Assembly: GCF_003943815.1 (NCBI RefSeq)
Contig: NZ_RJNA01000003.1
Coordinates: 92,382-156,381, forward strand
Direction: 5' to 3'
Source: Streptococcus cristatus
GTDB lineage: Bacteria; Bacillota; Bacilli; Lactobacillales; Streptococcaceae
Length of the DNA: 64,000 nt
Position numbers and translations under genes: made by a program. Shown here one piece after another: positions 27,601 through 35,924 of this stretch (positions are counted from its first letter, which is position 1; each line of letters starts with the position of its first letter). Under the pieces are notes generated by a model, which was given only the letters and a program-made list of their open reading frames with translations, was not told the origin of the DNA and did not search any database.

Positions 27601-27817
27601 TAATTCTACACCTAAAGCGGGCGATATCATCACCTTTAACTGGGATCAAAATAGCCAGCAAAATGATGGCTGGGCTGATCATATCGGTATTGTCGAAAAA
27701 GTCGAAAATGGTATCATTCACACGATTGAAGGCAACAGCAATAACGTAGTTAAACGCAACACTTACCGCATCGGTCACGGGAATATCCGTGGTTTTGCGA
27801 CACCTCGTTATAAATAA
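24623..27817 (+). CDS. Secreted modular lysin: GH25 muramidase, five Bsp-like repeats, CHAP domain
   Basis: 1064 residues from a GTG start (GGAG 7 bp upstream). Signal peptide about 1-26, ending VVQA. A disordered Ala/Pro/Lys stretch follows to about 165. GH25 lysozyme domain about 168-375: FVDVSSHNGHIS, VVKLTEG, MVNDMEDP supply its acidic residues. Five GBS Bsp-like repeats of 103-106 residues start at 382, 485, 591, 694 and 800 and probably bind the wall. The C-terminal CHAP domain (about 907-1064) has Cys in DDWCDIF, His in ADHIGIVE and Asn near IEGNSNN. It could cut both glycan and peptide. No LPXTG or choline-binding motif. Likely role: daughter-cell separation or wall turnover. Confidence 0.92.
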   Translation: MKSKELIYLASTAILLAATANVVQAEENTPTTTDPEVAKAELQVEKDHQPQQVALPEAVSTDRQVKQESSVAKAEASPVYKAPENLAPAASLVKENVPENIASEQAKAAASEAIQNPVKAEQISPAISASPVSKKGSTSFYNAASSAGQTARGNSQAEIKGSTFVDVSSHNGHISVEDYRQLASKGVGGVVVKLTEGTHYTNPYAESQVRNAQAAGLQVSTYAFSHYTSDAEARAEARYYSAFANKLSLPKNTVMVNDMEDPKMQSGINQHTQAWADEMRKQGYTNLMYYTSASWVDQNNLRHKGSINTSLFGLDNFWIAQYPAPKLSANDAKNLKYNSRAGAWQFTSQAQLLSGKHVFDQSIDYSGRFTARATLVKQPLTGKISIQNNNPKTGTFDVVVSEVSAPHGVQEVKLPTWSSERGQDDIVWYTATKQANGTYKLTVNAANHKGSTGEYNVHLYYVQGDGKLVGVGGTTTKVSVAKPEGKLTITNNDPKTGTFDVIVSEVSSPQGVREVLLPTWSNENGQDDIIWHKAQKQSDGTYKFTVRASEHKNSVGDYSVHLYYVQNDGKMVGVGGTTTKVSLASVAKPEGKLTIANNDPKTGTFDVIVSEVSSPQGVREVLLPTWSNDQGQDDIIWHKAQRQTDGTYKFTVRASEHKNSVGDYSVHLYYIQNDGKMVGVGGTTTKVSVAKPEGKLTIANNNPKTGTFDVIVSEVSSPQGVREVLLPTWSHEQGQDDIIWHKAQRQSDGTYKFTVRASEHKNSVGDYSVHLYYVQNDGKMVGVGGTTTKVSIATGEKPQGKISIQNKNNETGEFDIVVSGVVAPEGVKTVYLPTWSSQNGQDDIQWYTAERQADGTYRKHVYARDHKNNAGEYNVHLYYLNNQNQLQGAGGEKTSIFVNRPQAASQRDRVLAAAAAMVGVRGGSAEHQRLVNDYNSVRPLPVGYAVKNTDDWCDIFTTVIFQREGLSDLIGRECGVERHIHIFKRLGIWNEDGNSTPKAGDIITFNWDQNSQQNDGWADHIGIVEKVENGIIHTIEGNSNNVVKRNTYRIGHGNIRGFATPRYK
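25766..27328 (+). repeat. Five in-frame ~310-bp tandem repeats in the lysin gene
   Basis: Units start at 25766, 26075, 26393, 26702 and 27020. Units 2-4 are nearly identical at DNA level (KLTI-NNDPKTGTFDV, then LLPTWSN), while 1 and 5 are diverged. This pattern suggests recent duplication and a likely site of copy-number change. Confidence 0.92.
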
Positions 27818-27824
27818 ACACGCA

Positions 27825-27853
27825 AAAAAACCAAGGGAAACCTTGGTTTTTTA
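27825..27853. terminator. Bidirectional terminator between the lysin and murN
   Basis: AAAAAAA-CCAAGG-GAAA-CCTTGG-TTTTTT: GNRA-type loop, T-run on both strands, serving both convergent genes. It overlaps the murN stop. Confidence 0.92.
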
Positions 27854-29086
27854 ACGTCTTAGAATTTTCTTTATGAGCTGAAGCAACTTAAACTTGAGAG
27901 GGTTAGGATAATAACGGAAAGTTCCCATTTTTCGAACGATGAAGCCGTTGAAGTTTTGTTTGAAGCGCAGAACACCGTCAGAACCGTCGAAAATTCCCAT
28001 AATACCGAGGAAATTATAAAATGGAATGCCTCTCTTGATGCTTTCGGTCATAACATATTCCTGCAGTAGGGCTGGAGCGTAGAATTTATTAAACTCAGGA
28101 TAGGAGCCACTGAAAAGATAGGTTGCTTCCTGAGGGGTGTAGATAAAGAGACTGGCAGCCAGGATCTGGTCTTGGTCGCCGTACTTGTCAATCAGCTCTT
28201 GGGACTCTGCTTTGCGAGTTTCAAAGCTATCAAACTGGCTGGAAAGCTCTCGCAGCTGATTTTGCTTCTTTTCAGATTGAGGATTGTTTTCCAAGTCAGC
28301 CTGCAGTTTCTGAATTTTTTGGCCCAGTTTCTCTTGGTCTTTTTGTAAGTTCTGAAGATAGTCCTTGAAGTTGAGACTGGCTGTCATAAAGTCAGCCTGT
28401 TGACCAAAGCTATCATAAAAATCTTGATAGTAGTCTAGTGGCTTGTCATCATATTCCCGCCGGTCAGAAGTGGCAGCTGTGATGTCTTTGAAAACGCTGA
28501 GTTGGTCGCGTTCCAGTCTTTTAAGCTTGATACCAAAGGTGTTCGCCTTTTTGACTGTCGCTTTACCGCTTTTACTGAAGGACTTGAGCAAGTCTTTCTC
28601 CGTCAGACCAGCTAAATCTTTGACATAATGCCAATCAGGCTCCCCGCCTGGATAGCCTGTCTGTAGGCCGTCAAAGTCAAAGCTCAAATCAGTCAGTTGC
28701 TGGATAAGCTCGACTTTTTCATCAGATGTGGGTTGGCCATTGCTGTCAAAGGTCTGATAAGTCTCGTAAGGCTTGATGATGAGCTCCAGGGCGCCTTCTT
28801 TTTTAGCGTAAGCCTGCAAAGCTTGATAGAAGGGAGTCAGGTATTGAGCATCGGTAGAGACAGGGCCGCAGTTGATTTCCATATGGAGCCCACCAGTCAT
28901 AGGCATACTGTAGAGGACAGCTGACACCACTACCTGTCCCTGTGGGTCAGTGTAGCCGATATACTGGGTACTGAAGCCCCGCTTGTTCAGCAGCTCTGCC
29001 ATTTCCACGGTCTGCATAAAGGAGCGTTGGGAGCTAGCTGAGGTATGCTGGATAAATTCTTCTTGGCTGAGAAGTTTAAAGGTCAT
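27851..29086 (-). CDS. murN: FemAB-family aminoacyltransferase, MurN-like
   Basis: 411 residues. FemX/MurM/MurN proteins use aminoacyl-tRNA to build the branch on lysine of lipid II. Two GNAT-like lobes are split by a charged coiled coil (about residues 240-290, LGQKIQKLQADLENNPQSEK). GGLHMEINCGP and FYNFLGIMGIFDGSDGVLRFKQ are typical family blocks. I call it MurN from its place after MurM and overall similarity to the pneumococcal order. A GGAAG site precedes the ATG. It is the last gene of a four-gene operon. Confidence 0.88.
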   Translation of the reverse strand: MTFKLLSQEEFIQHTSASSQRSFMQTVEMAELLNKRGFSTQYIGYTDPQGQVVVSAVLYSMPMTGGLHMEINCGPVSTDAQYLTPFYQALQAYAKKEGALELIIKPYETYQTFDSNGQPTSDEKVELIQQLTDLSFDFDGLQTGYPGGEPDWHYVKDLAGLTEKDLLKSFSKSGKATVKKANTFGIKLKRLERDQLSVFKDITAATSDRREYDDKPLDYYQDFYDSFGQQADFMTASLNFKDYLQNLQKDQEKLGQKIQKLQADLENNPQSEKKQNQLRELSSQFDSFETRKAESQELIDKYGDQDQILAASLFIYTPQEATYLFSGSYPEFNKFYAPALLQEYVMTESIKRGIPFYNFLGIMGIFDGSDGVLRFKQNFNGFIVRKMGTFRYYPNPLKFKLLQLIKKILRR

Positions 29087-29100
29087 AGGCTTCCTTTCTG

Positions 29101-30315
29101 TTAATGCTTGCTGCGCAGTTTCTTTCTGATAGTGTAGGCCAGATTGGAGAGGTGATAAAGTGGATTAGTTGGCAGGTTAAACTCACCAGCGAATTCCTCA
29201 ATAGTCGGATTGAACTTGGATTTAAAGCTGTAGAGACCACCCTTGAGGTCATTTTCAATTCCGCCCATATTTTGCCAATCAGCTCCGCGCTCAAAAGCAT
29301 GTTTGGCCGTTTCGTACCAAGTGATGATGGCTGGCTGGTAACGGCGGTACTCCTCGTCCATTCCTGCATAGATATTTTCAGAAGTCTTGCCGTATTCTAA
29401 GACCAAGGTGCCAGACAGGGGAACGACAGCAGCACCTTGGCTGATTTTGTCTTGCAGAAAGTCAATCTCTTCTTGGAGGCGTTTCTGTTCTTGCTGGTTA
29501 TTTTCAATCTTGCCGGGCTTGGTTTTCTCGGTAAATTTCTCTGCTTCTTTGAGTGTCTTGGTCAGCTGAGCCTGCAAGTCTTCTAATCGTGCCTTTAGAT
29601 CAATGCTGGATAAGGTGATGTAGGAGTGGTCAGGATAAGTGTCCAAGAGTTTTTGGTAATAGTCTTTGCCGCGTAGGTGGATGTTTTTTCTATTTTCCGT
29701 TTTCTTCATCAGATTTGAAAAGTCATCCAGCAATTCTGCTCCGCCAAATTGGATTTGGATGCCTTTGTTACGGGCTGTACGAATAGCCTGTCGAGTGCTC
29801 TTAGAAAGTAGATCCTCGCTGAAATCTTCTTTATGTATATTGGCCTGCAAGCGAGGCTGGATGGTTTCGTCCAGAGACTCGGTCCGTCCGACCCAGACAG
29901 CTCCTGCCTTCTGCAGCTCTTGAATCAGCTTAACCGTCTCGGCTTTATCTTGCAATTCGCCACCCATCTTGCTTTCTGCCAGAAAGAGGCTGGGATCAAA
30001 CTTGACAAAAAGAGCTTTTTTCTCCTTGGCAAATTTCTTGAGCGACGCCAAAACAAAGGCCAGCAGCTCCTGGTCACCATAGTTCATGATGGGACCGCGG
30101 GGGATATAAAGCATGGTCATCCCCAAGGGCAGTGGTTTGATCAGGACACTGGCTGCAGCAACCAAGTGGTCGTCTTTGTAGAAGCCTAAGCGCTCATTTC
30201 CCCAGTTGTCCTTGATTTGAGCCCAGGCTGCACTCTGCAGGAGATTGGCCTGCGGATGAGCTGCGACAAAAACATCGTGTTCCTGAGCTGAGATTCCAAT
30301 TTTGTAACTGTACAT
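29101..30315 (-). CDS. murM: FemAB-family aminoacyltransferase, MurM-like
   Basis: 404 residues from MYSYKIGISAQEHD; the ATG at 30315 overlaps the stop of the upstream HAD gene (TAATG). MurM adds the first residue (Ser or Ala) of the lipid II branch. Visible blocks: LLQSAAWAQIKDNWGN, LPLGMTMLYIPRGPIMNYGD, and the late YAGMDEEYRRYQPAIITWY; the coiled coil lies near 222-270. Branched peptides affect beta-lactam tolerance and wall stress in pneumococcus. An upstream in-frame start at 30330 is unlikely. Confidence 0.9.
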   Translation of the reverse strand: MYSYKIGISAQEHDVFVAAHPQANLLQSAAWAQIKDNWGNERLGFYKDDHLVAAASVLIKPLPLGMTMLYIPRGPIMNYGDQELLAFVLASLKKFAKEKKALFVKFDPSLFLAESKMGGELQDKAETVKLIQELQKAGAVWVGRTESLDETIQPRLQANIHKEDFSEDLLSKSTRQAIRTARNKGIQIQFGGAELLDDFSNLMKKTENRKNIHLRGKDYYQKLLDTYPDHSYITLSSIDLKARLEDLQAQLTKTLKEAEKFTEKTKPGKIENNQQEQKRLQEEIDFLQDKISQGAAVVPLSGTLVLEYGKTSENIYAGMDEEYRRYQPAIITWYETAKHAFERGADWQNMGGIENDLKGGLYSFKSKFNPTIEEFAGEFNLPTNPLYHLSNLAYTIRKKLRSKH

Positions 30316-31124
30316 TATTTTAAAACCCACTCTCTAATAGCATGTGCTACGCCGGATTCTTCGTTCGACTTGGTGATGTATTTGGCGATTTTTTTGAGTT
30401 CTTCTCTGCCGTTTTCCATGACAACAGGAGAGCCGACTGCTTCCAGCATGGCGCGGTCATTTTCTTCATCACCAATGGCCATGGTTTGTTCCTTGGTCAA
30501 GCCAAGTTTTTCAGCCAGATGGAGGATAGCAGCTCCTTTATTGACAGTTTTTTTGACAATTTCCAGATAGAAAGGAGCTGATTTAACCAGTGTATATTTT
30601 TCGGCCAATTCCGGCGGAAGCTTGGCAATGGCTGCATCCAAAATTTCAGGTTCATCAATATACATGCACTTGACGATTTCTTTATCAGCCATTTCTTCAG
30701 GCGTACGATAGAAGATAGGCATGTTGACCAGATTGGACTCGTAAACAGTGTACTTGCCGATGTTGCGATTGGCCGTATAAATGCCGTCCTTGGTGATGGC
30801 ATGCATGTGAACGCCTAATTTTCGTCCGAGTAGCTCGATATCCAGATAGTCGTCATAAGACAGTGTTTCTTTGATCAATTCTTGACCTGTGACAGTATCC
30901 TGCACCAGTCCACCATTGAAGGTCACGACATAGTTGTCTGGTTGATTGAGCTCTAGCTCTTCTAGGAGTTTTTTAACGCCAGCAATAGGACGGCCGGTTG
31001 CAATGACGATTTTGACGCCAGCAGCCTTGGCATCCTGAACAGCACTGAAGACTTCAGGCGTGATTTCTTTTTGGTTATTTACAAGGGTACCGTCAATGTC
31101 AACGGCAACTAATTTGATAGACAT
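30315..31124 (-). CDS. Cof-type HAD-IIB phosphatase
   Basis: 269 residues with all four HAD motifs: DIDGTLVN near the start, IATGRP, the Lys of VNKGAAI, and GDEENDRAML. The C2B cap between residues 80 and 190 marks the Cof/YidA group, which dephosphorylates sugar phosphates or flavin-type cofactors; the substrate is not predictable. It starts 1 bp after the HD-domain gene, with GGAGAA ahead, and its stop overlaps murM. Confidence 0.9.
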   Translation of the reverse strand: MSIKLVAVDIDGTLVNNQKEITPEVFSAVQDAKAAGVKIVIATGRPIAGVKKLLEELELNQPDNYVVTFNGGLVQDTVTGQELIKETLSYDDYLDIELLGRKLGVHMHAITKDGIYTANRNIGKYTVYESNLVNMPIFYRTPEEMADKEIVKCMYIDEPEILDAAIAKLPPELAEKYTLVKSAPFYLEIVKKTVNKGAAILHLAEKLGLTKEQTMAIGDEENDRAMLEAVGSPVVMENGREELKKIAKYITKSNEESGVAHAIREWVLK

Positions 31125-31125
31125 A

Positions 31126-32427
31126 TTATTCTCCGTAGGTGAATTGGTCGTTTTTGATATAGTGCATAAAGGTCTGGTTTTTCTCGCTGAAAAGCCCAGT
31201 CTCTGCTAGCATTTCCTTAGGGAAGTAAAATCGATTATCGCCCTGTCTAGTCCCAGCTAGCGAATGGACGATAGGAGATAGGCTGGATAGTTCTGCCAAA
31301 CCACCATCTTTTTGTAGGATTTCAATCTGAGTCCGAGGTTTTTCAACATCAGGCCGATAAAAATCATAGGGCAAGTCAAAATTGCGATGGATAGCAGTAT
31401 AGTAATCAGGGTCAAAGCCAACTTGTCCAACTAGGTCTCGCATGATATCCAAGTGCGCTTCATTTTCCTGAGAGAAGACGATAGACTTAAAGACCTTGCG
31501 GTTGATAAAACGCTGAGCCAAGTCGGATAAAATCTTGTCCGGACTCGTCATCCAAACTTGGAAATAGGTATTCATAACACCATCATCCAAGGCCAGATAA
31601 TCCTGCAGGGTCACCCTGTTTTCAAAGAATGGAATGAGGTTGGGTGATGACAGGGCAAAATAATCCTTCTGAGCTGGATAGAGAAACTTGGCCCGCTTGA
31701 GCAGATTTTGCAGTAAGACTTCCATAGCTCGACTAGCCGGGTGGAAATAAACCTGCATGTACATCTGGTAGCGGCTGACCACATAGTCCTCTACCGCATG
31801 CATACCATTGCGCTTGAAGGCGATGCCGTTTTTTACTGGACAAATCACTCGTAAAATTCTGGTTAAGTCAAATTGCCCATAGGAAGCGCCAGTAAAAAAG
31901 GAATCGCGCAAGAGATAGTCCATCCGGTCCACATCAATCTGGCTGGAAATCAGCTGGACCACCTGCTTATTGGGATATGTATGGTTGATGACGCTAGCCA
32001 CCTTTTCGGGGAAATCTGGCGAAACCTGTACCAGGGCTTGATGAATCTCTGTCTCTGGACTGGTGATGATTTGCCGCGTAATATCCTCGTGATTAGTATC
32101 AAAGAGGCGCTCAAAAGTGTGTGAATAAGCTCCGTGCCCCAAGTCATGCAGGAGAGCGGCTGTCATGGTCAGCAGGCTTTCATGGCTGTCCCAGACCTTG
32201 CTGTATTTTTCATTGAAAATCTTGGTGATGCGTCGAGCAATCTCATAGGCTCCCAGACAATGCGAAAAACGGCTGTGCTCCCCGCCGTGAAAAGTATAGC
32301 CAGAAGTGCCCAGCTGTTTGATGCGACGCAGCCGTTGAAATTCTTTGGTATTGATTAAATCATAAATGACCTGATGATCCACATGCACATAATTGTGAAC
32401 CGGGTCCCGAAATACTTTTTCAATCAT
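31126..32427 (-). CDS. HD-domain phosphohydrolase (YwfO-like)
   Basis: 433 residues. The HD metal site is spread over HSRFSHCLGAYE, LLHDLGHGAYSHTFE and the Asp in QIDVDRMDYL; this arrangement is typical of dGTPase-like/YwfO proteins. The N-terminus MIEKVFRDPVHNYVHVD is also characteristic. Substrate unknown, possibly a (deoxy)nucleotide. It is first in the operon with HAD, murM and murN. The start lies 6 bp after an extended -10 box, so the operon mRNA may be leaderless. Confidence 0.9.
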   Translation of the reverse strand: MIEKVFRDPVHNYVHVDHQVIYDLINTKEFQRLRRIKQLGTSGYTFHGGEHSRFSHCLGAYEIARRITKIFNEKYSKVWDSHESLLTMTAALLHDLGHGAYSHTFERLFDTNHEDITRQIITSPETEIHQALVQVSPDFPEKVASVINHTYPNKQVVQLISSQIDVDRMDYLLRDSFFTGASYGQFDLTRILRVICPVKNGIAFKRNGMHAVEDYVVSRYQMYMQVYFHPASRAMEVLLQNLLKRAKFLYPAQKDYFALSSPNLIPFFENRVTLQDYLALDDGVMNTYFQVWMTSPDKILSDLAQRFINRKVFKSIVFSQENEAHLDIMRDLVGQVGFDPDYYTAIHRNFDLPYDFYRPDVEKPRTQIEILQKDGGLAELSSLSPIVHSLAGTRQGDNRFYFPKEMLAETGLFSEKNQTFMHYIKNDQFTYGE

Positions 32428-32433
32428 AATCCT

Positions 32434-32442
32434 ATTATATCA
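32434..32442 (-). promoter_or_regulatory. Extended -10 of the HD-HAD-murMN operon, predicted leaderless
   Basis: On the minus strand TGATATAAT is followed by AGGATT and then ATG (32427). The start of transcription should fall on or beside the ATG. Confidence 0.7.
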
Positions 32443-32544
32443 TAAATGCTCAGTGGGCGAAATTCAAAGCCCGAAGTAGAAAGGAAGAATTCTCAAGAAA
32501 TTTTTGATAAAATAGAAGAAAGAAACAAGGAATGTGAGAAAATA

Positions 32545-32949
32545 ATGAAAATTAGAATGAGAAATCAAATCAAATTAGATGAGCAAATGGAGTTGATTGA
32601 CCAGGTCTATGATGTAGAATGGACACAAAAAGGGAGCAATAACTATTTGATTTATCAAAGCGAGGAGCAGGAAAAAGTCGTTCTGAAGTTTAATGAGGAC
32701 AAGCTGACCATGACCCGCTTTTCTGAGCCAAAAACCATTCTTCATTTTATCAAGAATGGTCAGCATGTAGTATCCATCCCGACTCCGCTGGGTGCTCAAC
32801 AGTTTGTGACGGACACTCAGCATTATCACTTAGATGTAGAAAATCAGGCTTTGGAACTTCACTATGATTTGAAAAGAGCCGACGATGATCAGCTTTTTGC
32901 TTCCTATCAGATGAAAATCGAATGGACGGAAGAAAAGTTTGAAAAATAA
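32545..32949 (+). CDS. DUF1934 (YwiB-like) beta-barrel protein
   Basis: 134 residues from MKIRMRNQIK; the frame reaches further upstream but AAGGAATG supports 32545. The strand pattern and blocks NYLIYQSEE, LTMTRFSEPKTILHF, QFVTDTQHYHLD match DUF1934, a lipocalin-like family without known function found in Firmicutes. No signal peptide. It is divergent from the HD operon and precedes the Mn riboswitch. Confidence 0.85.
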   Translation: MKIRMRNQIKLDEQMELIDQVYDVEWTQKGSNNYLIYQSEEQEKVVLKFNEDKLTMTRFSEPKTILHFIKNGQHVVSIPTPLGAQQFVTDTQHYHLDVENQALELHYDLKRADDDQLFASYQMKIEWTEEKFEK

Positions 32950-32959
32950 CAGCTCTGCC

Positions 32960-32987
32960 TTGAAAAATACAAAAATTTTGGTATAAT
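32960..32987 (+). promoter_or_regulatory. Promoter of the Mn riboswitch-ATPase transcript
   Basis: -35 TTGAAA (32960-32965), 16-bp spacer, extended -10 TGGTATAAT (TATAAT 32982-32987). Confidence 0.85.
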
Positions 32988-32996
32988 AAATACACT

Positions 32997-33105
32997 CAAG
33001 GGAGTAGCTAACGGTTTTACCGTTACAAGGTCGTCAATACGAAAGAAATTTCCGGCCTTGTATGAAATAGCGAGACTTGTTAATCAACAGGTCTCTTTTT
33101 GTTTA
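32997..33105 (+). promoter_or_regulatory. yybP-ykoY (Mn2+) riboswitch with terminator
   Basis: Aptamer landmarks of the yybP-ykoY class in order: AAGGGAGTAGC near 33000, AGGTCGTCA, TCCGGCCTTG, and AATAGCGAGAC. The terminator GAGAC-TTGTT / AACA-GGTCTC with TTTTT (33073-33101) uses the GAGAC strand of the aptamer. Family knowledge: Mn2+ binding stabilises the aptamer, frees the terminator strand and switches on the exporter gene. Confidence 0.9.
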
Positions 33106-33139
33106 TTTTGAAAGAGGCCCATCAAAAGGAGGAGACATT

Positions 33140-35836
33140 TTGTCAAAAGAACAAAAGCGCCAAGCTTTTTATACGCAAAGTCCTGAGGAAGTTTTGCAAG
33201 CAATGGAAGCTTCCGAACAAGGGTTGACCAGCAGCCAAGCCCAGCAACGTTTGGCGGACTACGGTCGCAATGAATTGGAAGAAGGAGAGAAAAAGACTCT
33301 CTTGATGAAATTCATTGAGCAGTTCAAGGACTTGATGATTATCATCTTGTTGGTAGCGGCTATCTTGTCTGTTGTGACGTCAGGTGGAGAGGATATTGCG
33401 GATGCTGTTATTATCCTAGCCGTTGTCATCATCAATGCTATCTTTGGTGTTTATCAAGAAGGCAAAGCTGAAGAAGCCATTGCGGCTCTCAAATCTATGT
33501 CCAGCCCAGCTGCGCGTGTCCTGCGTGATGGCCATGTCACAGAAGTAGATTCTAAGGACTTGGTACCTGGTGATATCGTTCGACTGGAAGCCGGTGACGT
33601 TGTCCCAGCAGATATGCGACTGTTGGAAGCTAATTCCCTGAAAATCGAAGAAGCCGCTCTGACAGGTGAGTCTGTGCCAGTTGAGAAAGATTTGACTGTT
33701 GCAGTAGCTGCTGATGCTGGTATCGGCGACCGGGTCAATATGGCCTTCCAAAACTCCAATGTCACTTACGGTCGAGGAGTAGGGGTTGTTGTCAATACTG
33801 GGATGTACACTGAAGTCGGCCATATCGCAGGCATGTTGCAAGATGCAGATGAAACTGACACACCGCTCAAGCAAAACCTCAATAACTTATCTAAGGTTCT
33901 AACCTACGCAATCTTGGTGATTGCTGCGGTGACCTTTGTAGTCGGTGTTTTCATTCAAGGGAAAGATCCGCTTGGTGAGCTGATGACTTCAGTTGCTCTT
34001 GCGGTTGCGGCGATTCCAGAAGGTCTGCCAGCTATCGTTACTATCGTGCTGGCTTTGGGAACACAGGTTCTGGCCAAGCGTAATTCGATTGTCCGTAAAT
34101 TGCCAGCAGTAGAAACACTTGGTTCAACTGAAATTATCGCTTCAGATAAGACCGGTACTCTGACCATGAATAAGATGACGGTCGAAAAAGTCTTTTACGA
34201 CGGAGTCTTGAATGAAGCTGGCCAAGATATTGAACTTGGACTGGAGCTGCCGCTCTTGCGTTCGGTTGTCTTAGCCAACGATACCAAGATTGACCAAGAA
34301 GGCAAGTTAATTGGTGACCCAACGGAAACAGCCTTTATCCAGTATGCCTTGGACAAGGGCTATGATGTTAAAGGATTTTTAGAGAAATATCCTCGTGTAG
34401 CTGAGCTGCCATTTGACTCAGATCGTAAGCTCATGTCTACCGTTCACCCATTGCCAGACGGGAAGTTCCTAGTGGCAGTTAAGGGAGCTCCTGACCAACT
34501 CTTGAAACGTTGTGTTTCCCGTGACAAGGCTGGAGATATTGCAGCGATTGATGATGCTACATCACAGCTAATCAAGTCTAATAACTTTGAAATGGCTCAC
34601 CAAGCCTTGCGTGTTCTTGCGGGTGCTTATAAGATTATTGATGCAGTTCCGACTGACTTGACCTCTGAAAATCTAGAAAATGATTTAATCTTTACTGGTT
34701 TAATCGGTATGATTGACCCAGAACGTGCCGAAGCAACAGAAGCGGTTCGCGTAGCTAAGGAAGCTGGTATCCGTCCGATTATGATTACCGGTGATCATCA
34801 AGACACAGCAGAAGCCATTGCTAAGCGCCTAGGAATCATTGAGGCAGGAGATACGGAAGACCATGTTCTGACAGGTGCTGAGCTCAACGAACTTTCTGAT
34901 GCGGAATTCGAAAAGGTTGTTGGTCAATACTCTGTCTATGCCCGGGTTTCTCCTGAGCATAAGGTTCGTATCGTGAAAGCATGGCAAAACCAAGGTAAGG
35001 TCGTTGCCATGACAGGTGACGGTGTTAATGACGCGCCAGCTTTGAAGACAGCTGATATCGGTATCGGTATGGGAATTACAGGTACAGAAGTTTCTAAAGG
35101 AGCTTCTGACATGATTCTGGCGGATGATAACTTTGCGACAATTATCGTTGCAGTCGAAGAAGGACGGAAGGTCTTCTCAAACATCCAAAAGACCATTCAA
35201 TACCTTCTTTCTGCTAATACAGCTGAAGTGCTGACTATTTTCTTGGCAACCCTCTTTGGTTGGGATGTCTTGCAACCAGTTCATCTGCTTTGGATCAACT
35301 TGGTAACGGATACTTTCCCAGCTATTGCTCTGGGAGTTGAGCCTGCTGAGCCAGGTGTCATGACTCACAAGCCTCGTGGCCGTAAGTCTAGCTTCTTCTC
35401 TGGTGGTGTCATGAGTTCCATCATCTATCAAGGACTGCTGCAAGGTGCTCTAGTGTTGGCAGTTTATGGCTATGCTATTGCTAATCCTGTACATATTGGT
35501 GATGTAAAAGCGATCCATGCGGACGCTCTTACCATGGCTTTTGCGACCCTTGGACTTATTCAGCTCTTCCATGCTTACAATGTAAAATCTGTTTACCAGT
35601 CTATCTTTACAGTTGGTCCATTCAAGTCTAAGACCTTCAACTGGTCTATTCTGGTTTCTTTCATCCTCTTGATTTCAACCATTGTGATTGATCCACTTGA
35701 AAAGATTTTCCATGTGACCAAGTTAGATTTGACCCAATGGGCTGTTGTCCTGATCGGCAGTTTCTCTATGATTATCATTGTTGAAATTGTTAAGTTCATC
35801 CAACGTAAATTAGGTATGGACAAGAATGCTATTTAA
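33140..35836 (+). CDS. mgtA: P-type cation-transporting ATPase (Ca2+/Mn2+ efflux type)
   Basis: 898 residues from a TTG start with AAAGGAGGAG 7 bp upstream; the upstream ATG at 33077 lies inside the riboswitch terminator. Motifs: cation ATPase N-terminal domain, TGES in the actuator domain, phosphorylation motif DKTGTLT at Asp336, TGDGVNDAPAL hinge, and about ten membrane spans including the PEGLPA segment. It matches the pneumococcal protein called CaxP or MgtA, reported to export calcium or manganese. The Mn riboswitch favours manganese export here. A UUCG terminator follows. Confidence 0.93.
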   Translation: MSKEQKRQAFYTQSPEEVLQAMEASEQGLTSSQAQQRLADYGRNELEEGEKKTLLMKFIEQFKDLMIIILLVAAILSVVTSGGEDIADAVIILAVVIINAIFGVYQEGKAEEAIAALKSMSSPAARVLRDGHVTEVDSKDLVPGDIVRLEAGDVVPADMRLLEANSLKIEEAALTGESVPVEKDLTVAVAADAGIGDRVNMAFQNSNVTYGRGVGVVVNTGMYTEVGHIAGMLQDADETDTPLKQNLNNLSKVLTYAILVIAAVTFVVGVFIQGKDPLGELMTSVALAVAAIPEGLPAIVTIVLALGTQVLAKRNSIVRKLPAVETLGSTEIIASDKTGTLTMNKMTVEKVFYDGVLNEAGQDIELGLELPLLRSVVLANDTKIDQEGKLIGDPTETAFIQYALDKGYDVKGFLEKYPRVAELPFDSDRKLMSTVHPLPDGKFLVAVKGAPDQLLKRCVSRDKAGDIAAIDDATSQLIKSNNFEMAHQALRVLAGAYKIIDAVPTDLTSENLENDLIFTGLIGMIDPERAEATEAVRVAKEAGIRPIMITGDHQDTAEAIAKRLGIIEAGDTEDHVLTGAELNELSDAEFEKVVGQYSVYARVSPEHKVRIVKAWQNQGKVVAMTGDGVNDAPALKTADIGIGMGITGTEVSKGASDMILADDNFATIIVAVEEGRKVFSNIQKTIQYLLSANTAEVLTIFLATLFGWDVLQPVHLLWINLVTDTFPAIALGVEPAEPGVMTHKPRGRKSSFFSGGVMSSIIYQGLLQGALVLAVYGYAIANPVHIGDVKAIHADALTMAFATLGLIQLFHAYNVKSVYQSIFTVGPFKSKTFNWSILVSFILLISTIVIDPLEKIFHVTKLDLTQWAVVLIGSFSMIIIVEIVKFIQRKLGMDKNAI

Positions 35837-35840
35837 GAGC

Positions 35841-35867
35841 AAAAAGTCATCTTCGGATGGCTTTTTT
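35841..35867 (+). terminator. ATPase terminator
   Basis: AAAAAGTCATC-TTCG-GATGGCTTTTTT stem with a stable UUCG loop. Confidence 0.92.
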
Positions 35868-35924
35868 GCGTACAAGGGGGTATAATCAACTTCAAAGAGT
35901 TCAACTCGAAAGGACGGTGAAAGT

